DNA of 9,201 nt from NCBI GenBank assembly GCA_031278135.1, contig JAITKY010000279.1, positions 1 to 9,201 on the forward strand, read 5' to 3'. The translations under genes were made by a program, and so were the position numbers. The DNA is from Prevotellaceae bacterium (GTDB taxonomy: Bacteria; Bacteroidota; Bacteroidia; Bacteroidales; UBA932). The notes beneath the pieces were generated by a model. It was not told the DNA's origin. It saw only the letters and a program-made list of their open reading frames with translations, and searched no databases. This document shows, piece by piece, positions 1 to 7,665 of the stretch. The stretch's first letter is position 1. Every line of letters starts with the position of its first letter.

Positions 1-1
1 T

Positions 2-214
2 AACTACGTGAAACAATCGACCTCACCTATACACGACGGCGCAGTGGTGATGAATGGCAAAGCCATATACGAAGAGGACAACATACCTCTTGGTTCCTAT
101 CACGGCGTTAATGCCAAAATAGTGAAATTCACTTACACGACGGATAGCGACGGTTGTCTGAAAGGAAAATCGTACAACATGGTGATTGTGCTGACGGAAG
201 ATATAACGAGGTAA
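2..214 (+). CDS. C-terminal end of an unrecognised protein (partial gene)
   Basis: The reading frame is open from the left edge of the window to a TAA stop, so this is the last 70 codons of a gene that begins outside the window. A GTG at position 8 is in frame, but nothing suggests it is a start. The visible tail is rich in beta-prone and polar residues (for example GAVVMNGKAIY and KSYNMVIVLTED) with alternating hydrophobic positions, as in a beta-sandwich or other extracytoplasmic beta domain. I do not recognise the family. It is followed by a repeat-bearing intergenic region with its own promoter, so it probably belongs to a separate transcription unit from the protease gene downstream. That it is coding is fairly likely; the function is unknown. 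Confidence 0.5.
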   Translation, partial: NYVKQSTSPIHDGAVVMNGKAIYEEDNIPLGSYHGVNAKIVKFTYTTDSDGCLKGKSYNMVIVLTEDITR

Positions 215-264
215 CTATGAAGTATGAACGATGAAGGCGTCAAATATGCATAACCCCGAACGCT

Positions 265-328
265 AATTCTGATCAGAATTTACAGGATTAACAGGATTGT
301 ACAGAATTCTGATAATTCTGATCAGAAT
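265..328. repeat. Palindrome pair with 9-bp direct repeats in an intergenic region
   Basis: AATTCTGATCAGAATT at 265-280 is a perfect 16-bp palindrome. Its core, ATTCTGATCAGAAT, recurs exactly at 315-328. Between them lie 9-bp direct repeats: ACAGGATTA at 282-290 then ACAGGATTG at 291-299, and AATTCTGAT twice in tandem at 305-313 and 314-322. From memory, the ACAGGATTAACAGGATT string resembles a short repeat scattered between genes in many Bacteroidetes genomes; I cannot check this here. The right-hand palindrome ends 19 bp before the proposed -7 box of the protease gene, over the place where a -33 element would sit. It could therefore be an operator, or simply part of a dispersed element. Apart from these repeats and the promoter, I see nothing in 215-380. 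Confidence 0.8.
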
Positions 329-347
329 CAAATTAAAAATTTTAGTG

Positions 348-355
348 TAAATTTG
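348..355 (+). promoter_or_regulatory. Probable -7 box of the S41 protease promoter
   Basis: TAAATTTG matches the Bacteroidetes sigma-ABfr -7 consensus TAnnTTTG. It lies 25 bp before the ATG at 381, nearly the same distance as in the other promoter of this window (24 bp). No TTTG is present at the expected -33 position; that place holds the right arm of a palindrome instead. The start of transcription would be near 361, giving a leader of about 20 nt. Confidence 0.55.
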
Positions 356-380
356 CACAATATTTATAAGGATTTATATT

Positions 381-2021
381 ATGTTATATTTTAGGAAACT
401 TATTATTGCACTTATCTTTACGAACTTTGTCGGCGGTATTTTTGCGCAGTCGAAAGACTTCGATATTACCAAAAACCTGGAAATTTTCTTCTCTGCTTTG
501 CGAGAATTGCAAAACAATTATATCGACAGTCTCTCGACGGAACAGTTGGTAGCATACGCATTGAACGGGATAACGGATCATCTTGATCCATATACAAAAT
601 ATGTCCCTGCAGAAGAACAAACCGATTTTGATTTCCAGACTACCGGAAAATATGCCGGAATCGGGTCGCTGATTCAGAAAGATTCTGGCTGTATTCTTAT
701 TGCCGGACCATATAAAAACCTTCCTGCCGACAGAGCGGGATTGGTTGCCGGAGATAAGATTCTGGAAATTAACGGCCAGAGCGCTGCCAACATGAATGTG
801 GAAAAAGCGAGTAGCCTGTTGAAAGGCGATGCGAATACCGTTGTCAACTTGAAAGTCAGGAAACTGCGAACCGGTGAATTGATGGAACTGTCTGTTACCA
901 GAGAAAACATACGTATGCCAAGTGTCCCGTTTTCAAAGATGTACGATAACGGTATCGGTTATATACGTTTTCCTTCGTTCACGGTCGGCAGTTGTAACGA
1001 AATTCGTAATGTGTTGACAGAGTTCAGGGCTACCGGCAAGTTGAAATCACTCGTACTCGACATGAGAGGCAACAGAGGCGGTCCGTTAATTGAGGCTGTT
1101 GGCATTCTTAATCTGTTCTTGCCCAAAGGATTAACTGTAGTAACATCATCGGGAAAGAAAAAAGATACCGAAGAGAAATACGTCACACGCGAAAATCCTG
1201 TTGAACCCGATTTACCTTTGGTTGTTTTGGTTGATAACGGTTCTGCTTCGGCGTCCGAAATTGTTTCCGGAACAATTCAAGACCTCGACAGGGGCGTGAT
1301 TGTCGGCACAAATACATTCGGAAAGGGTTATGTCCAAAGTGTTCGTCCGATAGGGTACGACACTCAACTAACATATACTATAGCAAAATATTACATACCG
1401 AGCGGACGATGTGTACAGGCGCATAATTTTGCAACGTTCAGCAGCGATGGCTCTGTGTCATTCATTCCCGATTCGCTGAAAAAAGAATTTCGAACAAAAA
1501 ACGGACGTAAAGTGTTCGATGGAGGCGGAGTTAAACCCGACGTCGTAATCGATGGAGAAGAGTATTCGCCAATGGCAGTCAGTTTGATACGGAAAAATTT
1601 GATATTCAAATATTCAGTCGAATATTTCAAAAAACATCTCAACGTGGATACGCCTGATAAACTTGATCTTACTGAAAGTGACTATCAGGATTTTATCAAT
1701 TATTTATCTAATAAGGAATACGATTATCAAACAGCGTCGGAAATAACGATGAGAAGATTGATTAACATCGCGAAACAGGAAAAATATTACGATAATGCAA
1801 AAGAAGTTTTCGACACGTTAATGACACTGTTGAAACACGACAAGTCTAAAGATCTCAAAATAAATCAGGAAGAGTTGATTTCGATTTTAAGGGAAGAAAT
1901 ATCGGAACGGTACTATTACGAGGCAGGACGTCTTGAAGCATTATTGAGAAGAGATAAACAGTTTGACGAGGCTTGTGATATTCTTAATAATACAGAGAAA
2001 TACAATAATATTCTGAAATGA
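381..2021 (+). CDS. Exported S41 carboxy-terminal processing protease with PDZ domain
   Basis: A tail-specific protease of the CtpA/Prc type (peptidase family S41), which cleaves proteins near their C-termini in the periplasm. Residues 1-22 form a signal peptide, with likely cleavage after GIFA. A helical N-terminal part (about 28-85) precedes a PDZ domain (about 88-172, with YAGIGSLI and the AGLVAGDKILEINGQ core). The protease core follows. LDMRGNRGG (226-234) is the usual LDxRxNxGG strand-loop. NGSASASEIVSG holds the nucleophile S290, and NTFGKGYVQ holds the general base K315, 25 residues later as in E. coli Prc (S452/K477). Residues about 400-546 form a charged helical C-terminal domain usual for Bacteroidetes members, and the length of 546 is normal. 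The gene leads a tight row with the Rpn nuclease and tamL, consistent with an envelope-maintenance unit. The natural substrate is unknown. The family call is firm; which paralogue it is cannot be told. Confidence 0.95.
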   Translation: MLYFRKLIIALIFTNFVGGIFAQSKDFDITKNLEIFFSALRELQNNYIDSLSTEQLVAYALNGITDHLDPYTKYVPAEEQTDFDFQTTGKYAGIGSLIQKDSGCILIAGPYKNLPADRAGLVAGDKILEINGQSAANMNVEKASSLLKGDANTVVNLKVRKLRTGELMELSVTRENIRMPSVPFSKMYDNGIGYIRFPSFTVGSCNEIRNVLTEFRATGKLKSLVLDMRGNRGGPLIEAVGILNLFLPKGLTVVTSSGKKKDTEEKYVTRENPVEPDLPLVVLVDNGSASASEIVSGTIQDLDRGVIVGTNTFGKGYVQSVRPIGYDTQLTYTIAKYYIPSGRCVQAHNFATFSSDGSVSFIPDSLKKEFRTKNGRKVFDGGGVKPDVVIDGEEYSPMAVSLIRKNLIFKYSVEYFKKHLNVDTPDKLDLTESDYQDFINYLSNKEYDYQTASEITMRRLINIAKQEKYYDNAKEVFDTLMTLLKHDKSKDLKINQEELISILREEISERYYYEAGRLEALLRRDKQFDEACDILNNTEKYNNILK

Positions 2022-2042
2022 TAATTTAAAAATAATACAATT

Positions 2043-3029
2043 ATGGGACGATATTTGGATCCGAAAAATGATATACCGTTTAAACGTGTTTTTGGGGAAC
2101 ACCCCAATTTGTTGAAAAGTTTTCTTAATGCATTGTTGCCGTTCGAGAACGGACAGCATATTGTCAATCTTAACTATTTACCGGCAGAACTTGTTCCGGA
2201 AAATGCGAAGATAAAAGATTCAATTGTGGATGTTCGTTGCACAGATAATTACGGCCGTCAATTTATTGTCGAAATGCAGATGTATTGGAGCAAATCCTTT
2301 TCGAAACGGATGGTTTTCAATGCGTCCAAGGCTTATATCAAGCAACTTGCCAGTGGCGTAGAATACAATTTTCTGCAATCGGTCTATTTCTTGGGAATTA
2401 TCAACGAAATCTTCGACAAGAAGACGTCGGAATACTATCATCATTTCAAAAGTATCAACTGCAAAAACAGCGATGAAGTCATCGAAGAAGGGCAGGAGTA
2501 TGTGATGATTGAATTGCCGAAATTTACGCCGAAAAGCATAACTGAAAAAAGGATGGCTGTATTGTGGTTACGCTTTCTCCGCGAAATAAAAGAATATGAA
2601 TATATCGAACCGGCGGTGGAACTGATGGAAAACAAGTACATTCGTCAGGCAATAGAATTGTGCGAAGAAGGAGCGTATAACGAAAACGAAAAACTTGCAT
2701 ACGAGCGTTATTGGGATACTATTCGTAAAGAAAAAACCGCACTCGCCGACTCGAGAGCGGAAGGAAAAGCGGAAGGAATCGAAATAGGAAGAGCAGAAGG
2801 AATCGAAACAGGAAGAGCAGAAGGAATCGAAACAGGAAGGGCGGAAGGAATCGAAACAGGAAGGGCAGAAGGAATCGAAACAGGCGAGAAGCGAGGAAAA
2901 GCAGAAGAAAAAGAAAACACAGTCATAAAAAGTTTCAAAAACGGTGTTTCACTTGATATTATTTCTTCTATAACCGATTTGTCGAATGATGAAATAAACA
3001 CTATTTTGAAAAAATATAAATTGATATAA
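2043..3029 (+). CDS. Rpn-family PD-(D/E)XK nuclease (PDDEXK_2, putative transposase-like)
   Basis: The N-terminus, DPKNDIPFKRVFGEHPNLL followed by SFLNALLPFE, is the hallmark opening of the PDDEXK_2/Rpn group, proteins linked to RecA-independent recombination through DNA cleavage and often annotated as transposases. Catalytic residues of the fold are visible: D63 in SIVDVRC and E77-x-Q79 in FIVEMQM, the E-x-Q form common in this group. Residues about 80-225 complete the domain. Residues 241-280 are five 8-residue units (GKAEGIEI, then four GRAEGIET), a helical charged linker encoded by a 24-bp tandem repeat. The C-terminus (about 300-328, NGVSLDIISSITDLSNDEI) is the short helix-turn-helix-like tail usual for the family. 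The frame is intact and the length of 328 is typical, so it is probably functional. It lies 21 bp after the protease gene and 7 bp before tamL. No terminal inverted repeats were seen around it. Confidence 0.9.
   Translation: MGRYLDPKNDIPFKRVFGEHPNLLKSFLNALLPFENGQHIVNLNYLPAELVPENAKIKDSIVDVRCTDNYGRQFIVEMQMYWSKSFSKRMVFNASKAYIKQLASGVEYNFLQSVYFLGIINEIFDKKTSEYYHHFKSINCKNSDEVIEEGQEYVMIELPKFTPKSITEKRMAVLWLRFLREIKEYEYIEPAVELMENKYIRQAIELCEEGAYNENEKLAYERYWDTIRKEKTALADSRAEGKAEGIEIGRAEGIETGRAEGIETGRAEGIETGRAEGIETGEKRGKAEEKENTVIKSFKNGVSLDIISSITDLSNDEINTILKKYKLI
2763..2882 (+). repeat. 24-bp in-frame tandem repeat, five copies
   Basis: Five head-to-tail 24-bp units start at 2763, 2787, 2811, 2835 and 2859, each coding for one 8-residue unit. 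The first is divergent (GKAEGIEI) and the other four all encode GRAEGIET. Units at 2787 and 2811 are identical; those at 2835 and 2859 differ from each other by one base and share a GGG where the earlier pair has AGA. This pattern suggests recent slippage or unequal exchange. Because the unit is a multiple of three, copy number can change without breaking the frame. Confidence 0.95.
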
Positions 3030-3036
3030 GCAATTG

Positions 3037-5334
3037 ATGTGTTTTAGAGTTAGAGATGTATTTTTTTGCTTTTTTGTATTCTGTGTAACATTGTTATGTT
3101 CATGCAGTTCAACACGGAAAGTTCCCGACGGCAGTTATCTGTTGGTAAAGAACAAAGTTGTTGTTGTCGATAAGAATAACAGACTGTTATCTACCGACGA
3201 AATTCAGTCGTATATCCGTCAGCGACCGAATCGCAGAGATATGTTCAAATTTCATTTGCGACTGTATAACATTGCAGGAAAAGATACTGCGAAATGGTTG
3301 AACCGTAAATTCCAGTCATGGGGTGAAGCACCTGTTATCTTCGATTCCATTTTGGTTCAATACAGTATCGGCAATATCAAAACATATCTGCGGAATTTGG
3401 GATTGTATAATGCAACGGTCAGCGATTCTGTCGTTTATAAGAAAAAAAAGGCTATCGTATATTACAATATCCAACCCGGAAATTCGTACATCATAAAAAA
3501 CATCGAATATAACATATTCGATACTGCGATAAAGAAAATCATCGTAACGGATACTGCTCGATTGCGGCGCGGGCGGCGACTGTCAGCCAACATGCTCGAC
3601 CGCGAACGTGAAGCCATTGTTCGCCGATTGCGAAACAATGGTTATTATACTTTCAACAAAAGTTTTATCACGTTCAAAGCCGACACTGCCACGGAAAACA
3701 TGGAAGTCAATCTGAAAATGACAATTCCGGCCTTTATAAAAATGGAAAACGGCAAAAAAATCGAGACTAATTATCCTGTGTATAAGATCAATAATGTTTA
3801 TTTCTACACAAACTACAATTCTTTGCTTGCCGTCACCGATTCGACTTATACAAAAGCGTTCGACACCCTGCAATACGGCGATATGTATCTGCTATATAAA
3901 AATGACAGGAATCTCAAGCCGGGAGTTTTGTCGCGTGTTAATCTTTTCGAAAAAGGCGACGTTTACAGCGAAGACAAAGTTCAAAAAACGCACAATAATC
4001 TTTCAGGGTTGACGCTGTTCAAATCCATAACAATACAGTTTCGCGAAGCAGGTGAAGGAATTATCGATTGTATGGTACTTTTGGATCCGCTCATGATACA
4101 GTCCTACGAGGTTGATGTTGAGTTATCGACGAATGCGTCCAATATGATTGGCTTTTCGCCGGGTCTCAGTTACAGGCACAAAAATCTGTTTAAGGGTGCC
4201 GAAGTTTTCAATCTTGATTTCAGGGGTGTGTTTCAGCGCAGTTTTGGCGTTTCACATATGTCGTCGCAGGAATATAACGGTGGCGTTTCGTTCGATATTC
4301 CACGTTTTTTGATGCCTGTGTCGATAGGATATTTTAAGACCCAGGTCCCTCACACTCAATTCAGTACATCGTATGTATATCAGCAGCGTCCCGACTATAC
4401 GCGTGCAATAGGAAATTTCCGCTTTGGCTACAGATGGAAAAGTTCGCAAACCAAAACTTTTCAATTTAATCTTCTCGATTTTAACATGATAAAGATGTAC
4501 GAATTAAGTCCCGAATTTTATGCAGGAATTAATAATCCTTATCTTAAAAACATGTATTCCAACCACTTTGTACTCGGAATGACGGGAACATTCATCTACA
4601 GCAACCAGCCCGAAAACGGACGAAACCGCTGGCGTCGGGAAAGTTTCTGGAATTACAGAATCAACGGCGATGTAGCGGGAAATATCATTAGCCTTTTCAA
4701 CCGGGCAATGTCGGAAGATCGGGAATTAGGCAGACTTATAGCAGGAATGCCATACAGTCAATATATTAAGGGCGACATGAATCTGGTTTACGATCGTCCT
4801 GTCAATACAGCGAGTTCGATGGTTTTCCGGTTCTATTTCGGAATCGGGAAGGCATACGGGAACTCTCTTTCGATGCCTTTCGAAAAACTGTTTTATGCGG
4901 GAGGAGCGAACAGTCTGCGAGGCTGGCAAGTGAGAAGTGTGGGTCCGGGTTCGGCTTTAATCGATTCTATTGACGTCTTTCCCAATCAAGTCGCCGATAT
5001 GAGGATTGAGTTGAACGCCGAATACCGTTTTCCTCTGTTCTGGAAATTTGAGGGCGCACTGTTTGCCGACGCCGGAAACGTCTGGAGTTTGAGCGCTTTG
5101 GATACACGCGAAGGCGCACGGTTCAGTTTCGACCGTTTTTATAAAGAAATCGCAATGAATACCGGACTGGGTCTAAGACTGAATTTCGATTATTTTATTC
5201 TGCGATTAGACTCCGGATTCAAAATCCACGACCCCGAATTACCCTCAGGACGCCGGATAATTACTCCTGACAAATGGTTTAACACTGATAATTTCAGCCT
5301 GCACTTCGGAATAAATTATCCATTTAACTACTGA
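3037..5334 (+). CDS. tamL: TamL, BamA/TamA-type outer membrane assembly lipoprotein
   Basis: An Omp85-superfamily protein of the Bacteroidetes TamL type: a lipid-anchored TamA equivalent that works with TamB in outer membrane assembly. Hydrophobic residues 8-22 lead into a lipobox-like LCSC, making C23 the likely lipidated cysteine; SSTRKVPDGSYLL just after it is typical of TamL. Several POTRA repeats follow (about 30-350), for example NLGLYNATVSD with YYNIQPGNSYIIKNIEY, and RLRNNGYYTF. The beta-barrel (surface antigen domain) spans about 355-765, carries the conserved GGANSLRGW at 622-630 and ends in an aromatic residue (FGINYPFNY). The 765-residue length fits. I chose the ATG at 3037; an in-frame TTG at 3034 would add one residue. 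The start lies 7 bp after the nuclease stop with no Shine-Dalgarno sequence, so co-transcription is likely. No tamB is adjacent; the next gene is convergent. Confidence 0.93.
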   Translation: MCFRVRDVFFCFFVFCVTLLCSCSSTRKVPDGSYLLVKNKVVVVDKNNRLLSTDEIQSYIRQRPNRRDMFKFHLRLYNIAGKDTAKWLNRKFQSWGEAPVIFDSILVQYSIGNIKTYLRNLGLYNATVSDSVVYKKKKAIVYYNIQPGNSYIIKNIEYNIFDTAIKKIIVTDTARLRRGRRLSANMLDREREAIVRRLRNNGYYTFNKSFITFKADTATENMEVNLKMTIPAFIKMENGKKIETNYPVYKINNVYFYTNYNSLLAVTDSTYTKAFDTLQYGDMYLLYKNDRNLKPGVLSRVNLFEKGDVYSEDKVQKTHNNLSGLTLFKSITIQFREAGEGIIDCMVLLDPLMIQSYEVDVELSTNASNMIGFSPGLSYRHKNLFKGAEVFNLDFRGVFQRSFGVSHMSSQEYNGGVSFDIPRFLMPVSIGYFKTQVPHTQFSTSYVYQQRPDYTRAIGNFRFGYRWKSSQTKTFQFNLLDFNMIKMYELSPEFYAGINNPYLKNMYSNHFVLGMTGTFIYSNQPENGRNRWRRESFWNYRINGDVAGNIISLFNRAMSEDRELGRLIAGMPYSQYIKGDMNLVYDRPVNTASSMVFRFYFGIGKAYGNSLSMPFEKLFYAGGANSLRGWQVRSVGPGSALIDSIDVFPNQVADMRIELNAEYRFPLFWKFEGALFADAGNVWSLSALDTREGARFSFDRFYKEIAMNTGLGLRLNFDYFILRLDSGFKIHDPELPSGRRIITPDKWFNTDNFSLHFGINYPFNY

Positions 5335-5365
5335 TTGACTACGAGATTGTATGCCGGCAATGTGG

Positions 5366-6805
5366 TCATTTTCTGATATAGAAAAACAGTATCAGTCCGT
5401 ATATTTCGAGACGTCCGGTGATCATCAGGATTGTCATCAAGATTTTTCCGGGAGCCGTCATAGAATCGTAGTTTCTCATCGAACTAAAATCGCCAAATCC
5501 TGCGCCGACATTGGTTAAAGATGCGAGAACAGCAGAAAATGACGACAGCAAATCGTAGCCCATTGCCGTCAAGATAACCGTTGCGACAAACAGTATGAAC
5601 AGAAAAAGAAGAATAAACAGCAACACCGAATTGATGATGTCCTCATCGACAGTGTTTTTACCGACTTTGACCGGTATAATTGCTTTCGGATGCTGTTGCC
5701 GTCGTATCTGGACTTTAAGCGTCTGAAAGAATATGTATATTCTGTCAACCTTTATTCCTCCTGTTGTGGAACCGGCGTTGCCACTTTGAAGAACAAAAAA
5801 CACAATGATAATAAAAGCCAATGGCGGCAAAACCGCAGAATCAATCGAAGCATATCCGGTTGTGGTGGTGTACGAAATCACCTGAAAAGCGCTGTGCAGC
5901 AACGATTCTTTGAAACTGTCGAACACACCCGACAACCACAGGTTCAGTGTCACAATGATTATTCCCACTGCGACCGAAGCGAAAAAGTAACGTATCACGG
6001 GCGAGCTGAACAGTTTGCCGGATTTGCCGCTTATTGCGGAGTATAACAGTCCGAAATGTATTGACACTGTAAGCATGAATATCATTGTAATGATGTGTAT
6101 CCATGGGTTTTCGAATGCGGCTATACTTTCGTTTTTTGTCGAAAATCCGCCTGTAGCGACAGTCGAAAACGCGTGATTCAGCGAATCGAACCAGTCCATT
6201 CCTGCAATCCGGTACATAATGAAACAAAGTAGCGTCGCTCCGAGATATACCGATAATATTATCGACACGGTTTCCTGCGTTTTGTAGATGAAATTGTCTT
6301 TTGCCAAAGGTGAAATTTCGGCTTGCGACAGGCGTGTTTTATTCATTTTCATTGCCGGAGCAAGCAGCATGGCAAACAAAACCACGCCTAATCCGCCCAT
6401 CCAGTGGGTACACGACCGGAAAAACAAAATGCTGCGCGGCAAATCTTCGGGCGAATATAAAATCGTTGCTCCGGTAGTCGTATATCCCGAAACGCTTTCG
6501 AACCATGCGTTTACTATCGAAAATTCGCCTCCCCACATCAGGTACGGCAAAACGCCGAACAAACACACCGCCGCCCACGAAACAATCAGAATACCATAAA
6601 CTTCACGAATGTTGATATACGAATCGTGAGGAATGAATATCAGCGGAAAAACGCCGACCATCACCGAAATAAAAAAACTCAAAAAGAAAGCAAAATATGC
6701 GTTATCGCCCTCATTACAAAGGGAAATAATCATTGCCAACAACATAAAAACAGAGTTTATCAGCAAAATAAATCCGCCATATCGTAGAATTACGCTTAAT
6801 CGCAC
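5366..6805 (-). CDS. trkH: TrkH-type potassium uptake channel subunit
   Basis: The membrane subunit of a Trk/Ktr potassium uptake system: a pseudo-fourfold channel in the inner membrane, normally gated by a cytoplasmic TrkA/KtrA ring. All four selectivity-filter loops are present: SGYTTTGAT (G112), STVATGGFST (G219), SYTTTTGYAS (G317) and SLTNVGAGFGDF (G434). About ten hydrophobic segments and the C-terminal GRLEIYGLILFF are as in the family, and 479 residues is normal. The start is a GTG at 6805-6803; no ATG precedes M21, which lies inside the first membrane segment. That GTG is in the same frame as the upstream sensor gene and only two codons (TAT ATT) after its TGA, so translation is probably coupled to it. 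TGA also ends the protease gene, tamL and trkH here, so it is an ordinary stop in this organism. No trkA is adjacent, which is unusual for the group. The family call is firm. Confidence 0.95.
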   Translation of the reverse strand: MRLSVILRYGGFILLINSVFMLLAMIISLCNEGDNAYFAFFLSFFISVMVGVFPLIFIPHDSYINIREVYGILIVSWAAVCLFGVLPYLMWGGEFSIVNAWFESVSGYTTTGATILYSPEDLPRSILFFRSCTHWMGGLGVVLFAMLLAPAMKMNKTRLSQAEISPLAKDNFIYKTQETVSIILSVYLGATLLCFIMYRIAGMDWFDSLNHAFSTVATGGFSTKNESIAAFENPWIHIITMIFMLTVSIHFGLLYSAISGKSGKLFSSPVIRYFFASVAVGIIIVTLNLWLSGVFDSFKESLLHSAFQVISYTTTTGYASIDSAVLPPLAFIIIVFFVLQSGNAGSTTGGIKVDRIYIFFQTLKVQIRRQQHPKAIIPVKVGKNTVDEDIINSVLLFILLFLFILFVATVILTAMGYDLLSSFSAVLASLTNVGAGFGDFSSMRNYDSMTAPGKILMTILMITGRLEIYGLILFFYIRK

Positions 6806-6811
6806 AATATA

Positions 6812-7609
6812 TCAATTTTGTTTATTAAAATTAAAAACTCCAGTCGATTCCTTCTGTTTTGTATTAGAAATCAACGATTTTATTTCCCTGTTCAAATCAT
6901 GTATTTCGTCGCGGGTATCGATTTTTACATTATACGGTTGCTTGTTAACCGAATATTCTTCGATACCTTTGATTATTTTCAATACAGGATTGATAAAATA
7001 GAAGCTGATGAAATAATTGAAAAGAATAATGAGAATTAAACCGACAGCAACAGCAACTATCAGAGGAATTACCATCCGGTAGAAATTGGATGTGATCTCG
7101 GCGGAATTGTTCGAAATAGTGTTTCGATTCAATATTGCGAGATTGTTTGCCGCTTCGCTAAACGATTCGTATGCCGGACGATACAGGGTGTTAAACCATT
7201 CGTTACGTTCTTCCGCCCTGCCCACCATGAACAACGAATCGAGCAAAACCGTATTACATTTGAACAGTCGATATTTTGAACATAAAGTGTCGAACATGTT
7301 TTTTTCCTCCGGCATGGTAATATTTTGCAGGATAAAATCAAGGTGTCTGGTATATAACATGTCGTTGAGAATAATTCTTGCATTTTCGCCTTGCGAATTG
7401 TCGTGCATTATGTCAAGAATTTTCCATGTTTGTCTTTTTGCCTCGTCGAAAATCTGTTCCGAAGCCTCAATACTGCGGATATTATTCGCATTAATATCGG
7501 TTACAGTCCGCTCGATTTGTTTCAACTGAAACAAACTGATCATCCCTGATGTGAACAAAATCAAGCCAATAACAATAAATCCCAAAAATATTTTTTTCCT
7601 TATACCCAT
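6812..7609 (-). CDS. Membrane sensor-like protein: four-helix-bundle periplasmic domain plus HAMP, no output domain
   Basis: A 265-residue protein shaped like the sensory half of a chemoreceptor or histidine kinase. Residues 7-29 are a membrane segment (IFLGFIVIGLILFTSG). Residues 30-178 are helical and periplasmic, resembling the 4HB_MCP ligand-binding bundle. Residues 179-203 are a second membrane segment, and 203-249 form a HAMP domain (INPVLKIIKGIEEY, then DTRDEIHDLNREI). The chain ends about 16 residues later, with no kinase, cyclase or methyl-accepting domain and no sign of one in the DNA beyond, which is trkH. The start at 7609 is chosen because a good promoter lies 24 bp upstream; an in-frame ATG at 7744 lies upstream of that promoter and would add 45 residues unlike the family. 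The protein probably shares a transcript with trkH, so a link to ion or osmotic sensing is possible. That is inference only. Confidence 0.85.
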   Translation of the reverse strand: MGIRKKIFLGFIVIGLILFTSGMISLFQLKQIERTVTDINANNIRSIEASEQIFDEAKRQTWKILDIMHDNSQGENARIILNDMLYTRHLDFILQNITMPEEKNMFDTLCSKYRLFKCNTVLLDSLFMVGRAEERNEWFNTLYRPAYESFSEAANNLAILNRNTISNNSAEITSNFYRMVIPLIVAVAVGLILIILFNYFISFYFINPVLKIIKGIEEYSVNKQPYNVKIDTRDEIHDLNREIKSLISNTKQKESTGVFNFNKQN

Positions 7610-7633
7610 TAAACTACAAGATAAATCGTAGCG

Positions 7634-7665
7634 CAAAGGTAGATGAAAATATGGAAATACACAAA
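7634..7665 (-). promoter_or_regulatory. Bacteroidetes-type promoter of the sensor-trkH unit
   Basis: Reading the minus strand, TTTG (7665-7662) is followed after 20 bp by TACCTTTG (7641-7634). Both elements match the Bacteroidetes housekeeping pattern of TTTG, about 19-21 bp, and TAnnTTTG. Transcription would begin near 7628, giving a leader of about 20 nt before the ATG at 7609. The site fixes the sensor start and shows that the sensor-trkH unit can be read independently of the pseudogene upstream. Confidence 0.8.

Noticed and set aside
2708..3001. Minus-strand open frame rich in SALPVSIP repeats
   Set aside because: It is the antisense reading of the nuclease tandem repeat. The plus frame has recognisable domain motifs.
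2022..3036. Insertion sequence carrying the nuclease gene
   Set aside because: No terminal inverted repeats or target-site duplications could be seen in the short flanks; a family resemblance to transposases alone is not enough.
5335..5365. Terminator between convergent tamL and trkH
   Set aside because: Only a short GCCGGC palindrome is present, with no stable stem and no T run on either strand.
5690..6046. Plus-strand open frame of 118 codons inside trkH
   Set aside because: trkH on the other strand has all four filter motifs across this region; the plus frame shows no family features.
7086..7529. Plus-strand open frame of 147 codons opposite the sensor gene
   Set aside because: Antisense shadow of a protein with clear membrane, helical and HAMP segments and its own promoter.
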